Source: Lethocerus indicus (lineage: Eukaryota; Arthropoda; Insecta; Hemiptera; Belostomatidae). From it: 64,000 nt of DNA. Location of the stretch: NCBI GenBank assembly GCA_019843655.1, contig JACDQD010000006.1, positions 744,001-808,000 of the forward strand. Direction: 5' to 3'. How positions within the stretch are numbered: position 1 is the stretch's first letter; the number at the start of each line of letters is the position of its first letter. The position numbers and the translations under genes are program-made. Under the pieces are notes generated by a model. The model ran no database searches, was not told where the DNA came from, and saw only the letters and a list, made by a program, of their open reading frames with translations. Positions 37,194 to 48,300 of this stretch are shown piece after piece.

Positions 37194-37352
37194 GCAAATT
37201 AACGGTACGGCGGCAACGGAGTTCCTGTGGGCAACGCCTACTGGTTGGGATCATCGACGCTCTGTTCCAATATCGACCCTCCGCCACCGTTCCAAACGGC
37301 CTTCTACGTGCTCAAAGCCCAGATACGAATAAACGAGCAGATAACACCGCAC
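37194..37352 (+). CDS. NRF-type gene exon 1 (first recognised), frame break near start
   Basis: Encodes the NRF-domain stretch YGGNGVPVGNAYWLGSSTLC and then FQTAFYVLKAQIRINEQITP. The acceptor is TTTTCAG and the donor CAC|GTAAGT (phase 0). Read in the frame that continues, codon 3 is TAA (37200-37202). In the frame expected from the family, the first codons are (G)GC-AAA-TTA-ACG, and one extra base before TAC-GGC breaks it. Confidence 0.8.
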
Positions 37353-38746
37353 GTAAGTGTATTTACGAATACGAGCAGCAATTACTACCCCCCATCCCCC
37401 CAGCAGTATCCCCCCTCGCCAGACCGGTTTGTCGGCCGCTCGCCGTCTTCAGTAGCGCTTTGTCGGTCACTGTTGTGTATCACTTTTTCGGTCGTCCCCA
37501 CTGCACTGTCACTGTCACTTGTACTGCGGTCTTATTGTGTTTTTTTTTGGGGGGGTGGGGGGTGGGGGTGTGGAATTTTGTCTACCTGTAAAAAACGGGT
37601 ACGTTAAAAAAGTTTTTTACATAAAATTTACATAAAACACGTCTCCAATTTTAATGATTATCGAATTCGTCCGTGAATGATTTTTCCTATAAAAATGAAC
37701 GTTTTCTAACGCGTGATACGCGCTCAATGTTTCACATATACAGATATGACCTTCGTCAAAGATTATCTCAGATTTTAACCCCCTATGGGCCAATATAACT
37801 TTCAGTTCAATTTATCGAGATTTTACCAAATAATTATAGCTTTTTTCGTGAGAAAAGGGGCATAAATCTTAATCCTATAAAGTTGTCGAGACCAAACCAA
37901 TATCAATATCAATTTTTTTTTCATATACCTGTTTTGTGGTCTGCGAGGGGTTGGAATACTGTAGGTTCGTGATGTTTTTTTCTGTCTCCTCTCGCCGGTT
38001 TTCGGTCTTTCGCCAGACCGGTTTGTCGGCCGCTCGCCATCTTCAGTAGCGCGGTGTTAGTCACTGTTGGCACTTTGGATGTTTTTCGGGCATCCTCACT
38101 GCCCACTGTCACTTTCACATATAGTACTGTAGTGTTTGTCAGTTGTTGAAAAATTGTGGCTACTGAAGATGGCGAGCGGCCGACAAACCGGTCTGGCGAA
38201 AGACCAAAAACCGGCGGCGAGAGACGAGACAGAAACATGACGAACCTACAATATTTTTTTTTCCATTCGCATATACAGATTTATAATTGCCGGATTTTTC
38301 GTTAAAATAAAAATTCGCCCCACGGAAGGGTTAAGATCAGACCCTGTGTCATTTTCTGTTACCCAATTACAAGTTAAAATTTAAACAACAATTTGTACAA
38401 AATATCGAAATATTTCGCCCGTTCGACGAAATCGTACGGCTTTCAACAGAAATTTTAAGAAAAAAAAAATTTTTTTTACAAAAAACTTTTGAAATTCTCC
38501 CAAAACACTGACTGAGATGAAGGAGCTTTGTCCGCCGATGTTGTATTCGCGCTTGTGAAATCGTAGAGAAGAAGAAAATGGCCTTTTTCCCTAAAGAAAA
38601 AGTGAATGGACTCTCTGAACGGTTTGCCGATTCGAAGAGAGAAAAGAATGAATAATGCGCTCTGTTAACGCCCGAAATTCCTTCTAACGTCGTCCTTCTG
38701 TCTGTTTGAACGGGCGTTGACACATTTTGAAACCGGTAATATTTAC

Positions 38747-38798
<52 letters not shown>

Positions 38799-41700
38799 TG
38801 TTATGATACAAGAATATATTTGGTTGGGGACCAAAGTAATTGTTTATTTGGCCTCTAGACGGACATTGTATAGTATTGTTTATCTAATCTTATCGCGTTG
38901 AATTTATGCTCATTACAAAGGGAAGAGATTTTCCCTTAAAAAAACGAGTACATTTTGGTCGCGATGATCAGTTGGAAGTTTGAAGAACGGCGGGGGGAGA
39001 AAAAAATTCGTTTTATGTTTTTTCAATTTCACTCGATAAAGGTGAAATTGTAAATGGACGGTCGATCTTGGTTTCATCGTAGATGTACAAGGCCTATCGT
39101 TCAATGTCGATGAAATTTGAAAATTCTACGAGATGCCCAGGCCAACATAAAGTAATAAAAGCGGAATATAATAAATCGTCGCTTGTGACCTCTTTTGAAA
39201 TGGACATCGAAACATACAATAGCCAACAAATTGACAATATCTAAAGTTACGGAATAGAACTATTTACGCCCTTAGTAGGACATCGGCCCAGCAGCAGTCC
39301 TGGAGATCAAACCGAACCAGTCCGCAACAATGACCTCTCGACATACCACGCAAAATCGCGCTTCCTTAAATTCCGCTCCCTCTACCCTTTTAACCGCCCG
39401 AAGGGACTCTCTGTAGGGCCCGGTCCGGAGTCAATAGTACCGTCACTTCTACCCTATAACTGGCATAAAGTTGATTTTACAAATTGTAGAGTAATTCCAG
39501 CCAGCGACCAAACAATGGACCGCTAATACGCCCAAAGTGTTCTTCAGCGTTTAAACCCTTCTTCTTCGTCTTTCTTGAAATTGATTTCTTGACTCGCTCC
39601 CACGTCATGGAAGCGAAGGGCGGGGCTGGCCGATGATGACACCGGCCCGGTAGAAAACTTTCTACAGGAAGAATACTATATGACCGTAGTTGGGACGGCG
39701 ACATTAACCGTGTCTATTTATATTCGTCGCGACGGACCGCCAAACTGAATCGCCCCCGCCCCCTTCAGTTATATAACAGAGTTGCGCCGGCGAAACCGCT
39801 GGCCGCAGCAAATTCGATTTAATTTTGAGAATCGGAGTTGTTACTGTCACTGTTGTGGCACTTTGGATCACTGTCAGTACTGTAGTGTATTGTCAGTTTG
39901 TTAGTTGTTGAAAAATTGTGGCTACTGAAGACGGCGAGCGGCCGACAAACCGGTCTATAGGAAAAGACCGAAAACCGGCGAGATGAGAGACAGAAACATA
40001 TACGAACCTGCAGTAGAGTCTCGACATTTCCACGGCCCCACAAAAGATGTCATGATTCTATAAATAATAAAACGTTGCCTACAGCATAGCATGGGTTATC
40101 AATGGGGGGGGCCCTATTATGAATTTTAACTTTGGCGGCTTTTAACTTTGACTACTGAAGACGGCGAACAACCCGGTCTAGCAAATGACCGGAAACCGGG
40201 GCCCGTAATAGATATCACAATTTTGCCCCCAAAAAAAAATATTAATGAAGCTTGTTGATTGCAATTAAATTCTGTTTTTCTGTTTTTTGTTTTTAACCGT
40301 CTCTCCGCCACTGGGTGTATCACAGGGCCGCAGCGAGCTGTTGGGCGTCTGCGTGCCAATGTCTTGCGGCGCCGAAGAAGTCGAAGGCCTGGCGGCGGCG
40401 TCGGCCGCCCGTACGCCCGGTCTCGTGCCGGACGACAGGAGCGTCCGTGTGAGCGTCATCAAGGGGCCGCACAACGCCTACCACATGACCCAGGATCCCG
40501 TATTCTGGACACTCGTGTAAGCAGCAGTGGTAGTAACAATCAGGCGGAGTAGTAACATCTGGGGCGGCGTAACCAGAAATATTGCCCCGAGGAGGCGTAC
40601 AAATGTCATATCGTAACGTTGGACGGTACTTAGGTATAATTTAAAAAAAACTGACGTTATTAGATAGAACAGACTTAAATTGACCGACTGTTCAAGTTAC
40701 ACGCCGTTACGACAAGTTTTTACCGTTTTCTGCCCCTCCCAAAAGGCGGTACTTACGTACAATTTTATAGGTTCTTTTATTACAGCAGACCCAAAAAAAC
40801 AGACGTTATTAGATAGAACAGACTTAAATTGACCGACTGTTCAAGTTAAACGCCGTTACGACAAGTTTTTACCGTTTTCTGCCCTCCAAAAGGCGGTACT
40901 TACGTACAATTTTATAGGTTCTTTTATTACAGCAGACCCAAAAACAGACAGTATAGATTGAACAGACTTAAATTGACCGACTGTTCAAGTTACACGCTGT
41001 TACGACAAGTTTTTACCGTTTTCTGCCCCTCCCAAAAGGCGGTACTTACGTACAATTTTATAGGTTCTTTTATTACAGCAGACCCCCCCAAAAAACAGAC
41101 ATTATTAGATAGAACAGACTTAAATTGACCGACTGTTCAAGTTACACGCTGTTACGACAAGTTTTTACCGTTTTCTGCCCCTCCCAAAAGGCGGTACTTA
41201 CGTACAATTTTATAGGTTCTTTTATTACAGCAGACCCAAAAAAACAGACATTATTAGATAGAACAGACTTAAATTGACCGACTGTTCAAATTAAACGCTG
41301 TTACGACAAGTTTTTACCGTTTTCTGCCCCTCCCAAAAGGCGGTACTTACGCATTGAGGCCGCTAATTTTACAGATTTTTTTTTATTACCCCGGATCCGA
41401 AAAAACTACATTTTTATGACGAGTAGTTTATTGTTTTCCGCCTCCAAAAAGGCGTCTAGATACCTGTTTTTGGGTGTCCGCGAAGGGGTTTGAAATAGAC
41501 CGTGATTTCCGTGGTGTCCGGAAATTGATCTTTGGCCGGACCGGGGGTTTCCGGCCGCTCGCCGTCTTCAGTAGCGCTCTGCTTTCGTCATTTTTGGACC
41601 TTTTTCGTTGGCCACCCCCAAGTAAATACAAGTGGCGGTGAGAGCACCGCCGGTGCAGTTGGGTACGCCCGAAAAGACCTGAAACTACTGAAGACGGCGG

Positions 41701-44700
41701 GCGGCCGAAACTCCGAAAACCGGCGAGAGGAGTTGAATTTATCACTTTTCCGCCAAACTTTACGTTCGAAAATGTCGAGCAAATCGAGCGACTGGTGTAT
41801 TTGAAAAAAAAGGGGTTGGTTACCCTTCAATATTTCGTCCATCGTCAATTATAGCTGAACCCCCAACTGTTACTGCAGGGTAGTAACAGCGGTCGTGTTC
41901 CTGCTGGTGGCCGTCGGAACACTTTACGACCTCTACAGAGAGTGGTGGCTGAGGGATAAGTGTAAGGGCGGAAATTTCAATTACGCCAAATACGCTTTCG
42001 CCGTCTCCTCCTCCTCCCACCCCTCCTCAACCGACCGGCAGAAGGACGAAGTCCGACAGGCGGAAACTTCGGTCAAAGTCCGGATATCAAATAACAACAA
42101 CGAAAGCGGTAAGAGTTGTGAAAGTTCAACCCAAAATAAGCTCTGTCAATATACTAAATTTTGTTATTGAAAACTAAACTTAAAGTCAGTATTCAGTGGA
42201 TGTTAGTTTGTAAGTAATAAACTTAAAGTATACAGTTAGTACGGAGGAAAATAGAACTGGATGGAAAACGGTACAGATTTACTGTTTTACAAAGATTTTT
42301 CTTGAAATAATTTTCCCCGTAAGCAACAGCCGAAGTTCTAAACTGGATTTTCAATATATTCTTTTATATAATTCCTAGAAAATTTTCAATCGTACAAATC
42401 GTACCGTCTGAAGTATTGCTGAGTTGCAAATTGATTTTTTCCAGTAAAACTACAATTGCAAGCGTTCAATAACGCCCCGTTTACAAATTTTTATTTATTA
42501 TTTTATTTATTATTTTATTTATTATTTTATTTATTATTTTATTTATTATTTTATTTATTATTTTATTTATTATTTTATTTATTATTAACGTTATTTTTAA
42601 ATTCGTTTTTCAGGCAGCGAAATTTCGGTCGAAGAGAACTCGGAGAGGAATTCCGTGACCAGCGACGAGAGTGAATCGAAACAGCCGAGTGCGTAATGAA
42701 AATTGTGTTTTTCGGAAAAAAAAAAAAAAGAAAAATTTCAACAAAACCGAAAAATTTGATATTCCGAATTTTTATTTGGAATCCAAAAAACATTTTTTGG
42801 GGAGAACGAAAAATCCGGCAATTATAGACCTATATACGGGGAATGGAAAAAAAGAAAAAATTGATATTGATATTTTTTATCTCGACAACGATTTTATGGG
42901 CCGTCTCACGAAAAAAAGCTAAAAAATTATTTGGTAAAATTTCGATAAATTGAAATTTGAACTGAATCGAATTTCAGAGGACGGTCTAGTTTATTTTGTA
43001 CTCGGTTAAAGCCGAGTGCTTAGTGAAAATTTCGTTTTTATAAAAAAAAAAAATAAATTTCAACAAAACCGAAAAACTGTTAAAAATCAAATTTGATATT
43101 CCGAATTTTTATTTGGAATCCAAAAAAATTTTTTGGGGGGGGGACGAAAAAATCCGGCAATTATAGACCTATATATATGGGAATGAAAAAAATTGATATT
43201 GATATTTTTTTTTATCTCGACAACGATTTTATGGGCCGTCTCACGAAAAAAAGCTAACAAAATTATTTGGTAAAATTTCGATAAATTGAAATTTGACCTG
43301 AATCGAATTTCAAGGACGGTCTAGTTTATTTCTACTCGGTTTTCGATTGGATTTTAGAAAGTAACGGTTTAACGATTATTGTCTGTAAAATTTCAACTAT
43401 TTTCAAAATTTACAAACGTAAAAGTACTTTTTTTTTGTAGGCCCCAAATCGGGGGAATCGGTTCATTTTTTATTTTATTTTTCCTAAATGACTTGTTTAC
43501 AGGAATTTTTTTTTTTTATTACTTTCACCAATTTCACATTATAAATACTGCGCCCCGTTGAAACACTAGCAGATATGATTATTATTCGAAATTTAAAAAA
43601 ACAATAAGTAAAATTTTATGCGAAATTTTCGGGCCAAAAAAAAAAAAAATTCGGTTAAATTGTCCCCGTAATTATGAAAGTGGTCAATTCAAACTTCGAA
43701 TACAACGTTTTCATACGAAATTCGCGCAAAATTTCATATTCGCACGTAAAATTCCATCAATCAAAATTATAAATTAAAAATTTTCGCCCGATATAAAAAT
43801 ATCTGATAATTTATTCGAAAAAAATTCGTGTTAAATATCTCGAAACCGGAAATTATCACGACTTTCATAATTATTGGCATAATTAATGAGGATGTAATTT
43901 CGGTAACGTGCCCGTCACATTAATTAACAGGTCTAGTTTTCTGGGGAAATTAAATTCGTTACTTAATTGGTCAAAAACTGTGTCGCTTAATGATCGTTTG
44001 GCGGAAGGGGGGAAAAAAAAATTATTGCGGCCCTGTAATAAAATAAAGTTTCTACGTGAAAATTTCTGTGGGGCCCCCCCCCCCCCCAAAAATTTTAAGT
44101 TTTACGACTGTAACTCTGCAATTTTTCCTCGTTACACTTACAGATACTGTTATTATATTGATTTTTCCAGGCATTTGGACTGAAATTGTTTTGGCGTTTT
44201 CGGTGAAAAGAAATCTGTTGACGATCTTCGATAAATCGGTGGGGGCGGACACAATTTCAACAGTGCACGGTCTCAGGTCGATCAGCATGTGCTGGGTAAT
44301 ACTGGGACACACGTGCATTGTCGCTTTCAAGTATTCGGGTAAAGTTTCCAAAGGGTCAAGTTCATACGTAAAAAAAAAAATTTTTTTTTTTTTTATTAAA
44401 ATTTATAAAATTTTTATCATCTCGTTTCAGACAACATGTCCTACAGGAAATTGATGGAGAAGGAGATCCTCTTCCAGACGATCAACAACGGCGCCTATTC
44501 AGTCGACACATTCTTTTTCATAAGGTATTCTTAATTGGGAACAATAAAAAAAAAAATATACTCATATTTATATACTAATTAAAACCGATAGCCGAAAATA
44601 AATACAAAATATTAATAATAAACGATATAAAAGCGAGAGTAAAATGATAGATGGATGTAAAAGCGAGAAAGTAGTGTTTCAAACACTGAAACATTATATA

Positions 44701-45092
44701 CAATAATTTACAGTAGTACATTTTAATTTTGTTTTATTCCTTAATTAAAAATTAATATGAACTTAATTTGTTAAAAAAAAAAAATTGTATCGATTCATTT
44801 ATATACTAATTAAAACTGAGTGTAACATGAGCAGGTAGAAAACAATTTTCAATTGGTCCAATTAATGGAAATTTGAAAAAAAGTTGAAATATTTAATGAT
44901 TCAGTAACACTGTGTAATCCAGAATAAAAGGGAGGATAAATAAATTTTCAGTAGAAATATTTCTAAATTGTAGAACCGTCGAAAATGATAGAATAAAGAG
45001 ATAAAGGTCTGACAACTGTATAAATAAATTATGGAGGCGAATCCATAAAATTAGGTACGCTAATTTACAATTACTAATATCCTGTGTACGTT

Positions 45093-45151
<59 letters not shown>

Positions 45152-45267
45152 GTGGTCCAAAAAAATGTATCCACTGTTTAACAGTCCATAAATTGGAAAC
45201 TAATTGGCGGATTTGTGTCTCATTTTCGGTGAAAGTGTAGCTTAAAGTCCAACTTAGAAGTTATATC

Positions 45268-45301
<34 letters not shown>

Positions 45302-48300
45302 GGCCGGCAACTAATTAATTGCGGAATTTAACGACAACAAGTGGCGTTGTACATACTTTTTTTTAAAGCAGGATCAACAGATTTTTCGATACCTCATCAT
45401 TCGGTTTACTTTCTGTAAAACTGTCGGAATATTACTTAAAAATATGTACAACGCCGCTTGTTGTTGTCGTCGTCAATTCGGCAATTACTTAGTTGCCGAG
45501 ACGATATATATATATATATAGAGAGAGGTGGTCCAAAAAAATGTATCCACCGTTTAAAAGTCCATAACTCTGAAACTAATTGACTGAGTCGTGTCTCATT
45601 TTTGTAGTATTGTAGTTTGTAGTTTGTACAACGCGCCATACAAACGTTGTATTGTTTTGTCAGATTTTGACAGTCCTCCGGTTGGTCAGTGTTCTGTCGT
45701 GTCAGTTCTTGTATACCTCAATTGTAGCCGACTGAACGCGGCCGGCGCAAATGCTTATCAATTGGATGAAAGTAAGTCCAGTTTTTCAAGTGGTATTTTA
45801 GGTATGAAAAACATCAATTAGGTTCAACACCAACGGAGAATCCGTCATAACGTATTCACGTGCAAATATCGCGACTGAACACGTTTCAGTCGTTAGTTGG
45901 TGATGGACAGTTTCTGTCCGTGTGGACGTTTTAATAATGGTGCACCATTTCCAACAACTAAATTGTACGATACAACTTCTAAGTCGGACTTTAAGCTACA
46001 CTTTCAACGAAAACGAGACACAAATCCGTCAATTAGTTTCCAATCTATGGACAGTTAAACAGTGGATACATTTTTTTGGACCACCCCCAAGTATATTGAC
46101 TTGAATAAGTGAAAAAAATTTTTTCTTTTTCTCTCTTTTCTTCCAGCGGCCTCCTCGTGTCGTTCCTCTACTTCAGGACGACGGCCAAACACGACATCAG
46201 CAAAATAACAAAGTCCACAGGTTTGACGTCGAATTTTCTCGAATTTGTCGGAATGATTGTGTACAGATTTTGCAGGTGAGACGGAAACGAATTCAATAAA
46301 AAAAAATTAAAAAAAAAAAAAAACCCCCGATTAACTAAAAAATGTATGAAAAATTATCGATATCTATTGACCCATTAAGTACCGTGGGCCCCAAATGGGG
46401 TGATCCGTTAATTTTTAAATTTTTAAAATTTTTTAAATTTTTAAATTTTTTAAATTTTTAAATTTTTAAATTTTTAAATTTTTAAATTTTTAAAATTTTT
46501 AAATTTTTTTTTAAATTTTTTAAATTTTTTAAATTTTTAAAATTTTTAAATTTTTAAATTTTTCCGATGTGACACGCGTTTACAGGAAATTTTTTTTCTT
46601 CCATCACTCTCAGTAATTTCGCATTATAAATACTGTCATCGCGTTAAAAATACTCGATGAAAAACGGAATATTCGACGAACCGGTTTTAAAAAAGATATA
46701 TTTCCATAATAACGCGCCGCAATAAGTAATAAATTTTGTGAGAAAATTTTCGGGGGGGGGGGGGGGGGGAAAAAAATTCCTTACTTAACGTGTCAATAAT
46801 TTTAATGACGGTGGAATTTCGACGTAACGTCGTCGATCTCAAATTGGGCTTAGACGAAAATTTTTTTTTCTCTTTCCCAAATAATTACCGTTACCGAATT
46901 TTCGGTATTGCGTAAATACACCGTTTCGTCGATTATTTTGTATAAATTTCTGGTCAAATTTCAATTTATCGAGATTTCACCGGTGTTTTTTTTTTTTTTA
47001 CAAATCTCAATCGAGACAACTGATATCAATATCAAATTTTTTTGCCCCAATTTTTTTTTTTGGATTCAAAATGAAAATTCCTCCCTTCGATTTATAAGCA
47101 TTTAAATGTATAAATTCGAGTGAGAATAAAATATTGAACGAATTATCGATATGTCGCAGAAATTTTTGTAATTCTATAATTACGTTTGTCTTTTTTACAA
47201 TTTTTTTTTTTTTCATTTCCGATTCGAGGCTGACAACGCCCTATTTCTTCATTCTCGGAGTCGTCCAAGTTGCCATGAAATGGTTTCATTACAATTCCGT
47301 ATTCGAAGCGCCGGCGACCGACTACATAAACTGTCCTAAATATTGGTGGCGCAATCTGCTCTACATAAACACTTTTTTCCCCGTCAAAGATATGGTAACT
47401 ATTAAAAATTCTGCTACTATTTATTGCCGATCTATTGTCGAGAAAATGGTTTAAAATTTTTTTTTTCTGAAAATTTTTTCCAGTGCATGCTCTGGAGTTG
47501 GTATCTGGCGGACGACACCCAATTCTATATACTTGGCGCTGTCCTACTGATTATGGCTGTCAGGTAGATACAGTCGATTGTATTGAATATTAGGAATATT
47601 TTATTTCGTCGAATACAAATACATAATTGTCCCCCTCCCCCACGATAAATTCCAGGTATTTCTGGGCATCGTTCAGCCTCCTGTTGGTCTTCCTGGTCAG
47701 CTCTTGGGGTACGACCGCTTTCATAGCGTACAGCCACAGGCACATACCGAAGTCAGTATTTTTATCGTAAAAAAAATGTAGATCTATTAAATCTACACCT
47801 TTTCGTACTGTAATCGTGGGGATTGTTTCAATTTCAGCGAGGACGATCCGCTGGCGCTGTTCGACAAAATTTACGACAAGCCGTGGACGAGGTTGGGCCC
47901 CTACCTAATTGGGATGGCGGTCGGCTGGATACTCTTCAGGACCGATTGCAAGATTAAAATGAAAAGGGTACGTTTCGGGCGCCCTGCCGAGTGTTGTTGG
48001 AATGGTATAACGTAGATTTCGTCTGTCCGTTCTTTTGGCCGGAGACCGGTTTCGGCCGCTCGCCACGTCTTCAGTAGTCACTCGGCGCAGTACAGCCAAT
48101 GACCGACAGTGACAACACAGTGGGCCAGTGAGGAGGAGGATGAACCCAAGGAAAAACATCCAAAATGACAAAACTGACTGACGCGACTACTGAAGATGGC
48201 GGTCGGCTGGATACTCTTCAGGACCGATTGCAAGATTAAAATGAAAAGGGTACGTTTCGGGCGCCCTGCCGAGTGTTGTTGGAATGGTATAACGTAGATT

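Larger units (their letters stand above)
37353..40325 (+). other. intron 1 of the NRF-type gene
   Basis: 2973 bp. Contains three or four family A insertions and a (TA)n run at 38750-38796. The family A copy at 37411 begins only about 60 bp after the splice donor. No other gene is visible. Confidence 0.75.
44525..46146 (+). other. intron 6 of the NRF-type gene, transposon nest
   Basis: 1622 bp with (TA)n runs at 45097-45146 and 45270-45300 and a nest of mariner-like miniature elements (listed separately). No other coding sequence is visible. Confidence 0.8.

Noticed and set aside
45600..45960. Transposase gene within the family C nest
   Set aside because: Short frames are interrupted and no DDE/D-type motif or helix-turn-helix could be recognised.
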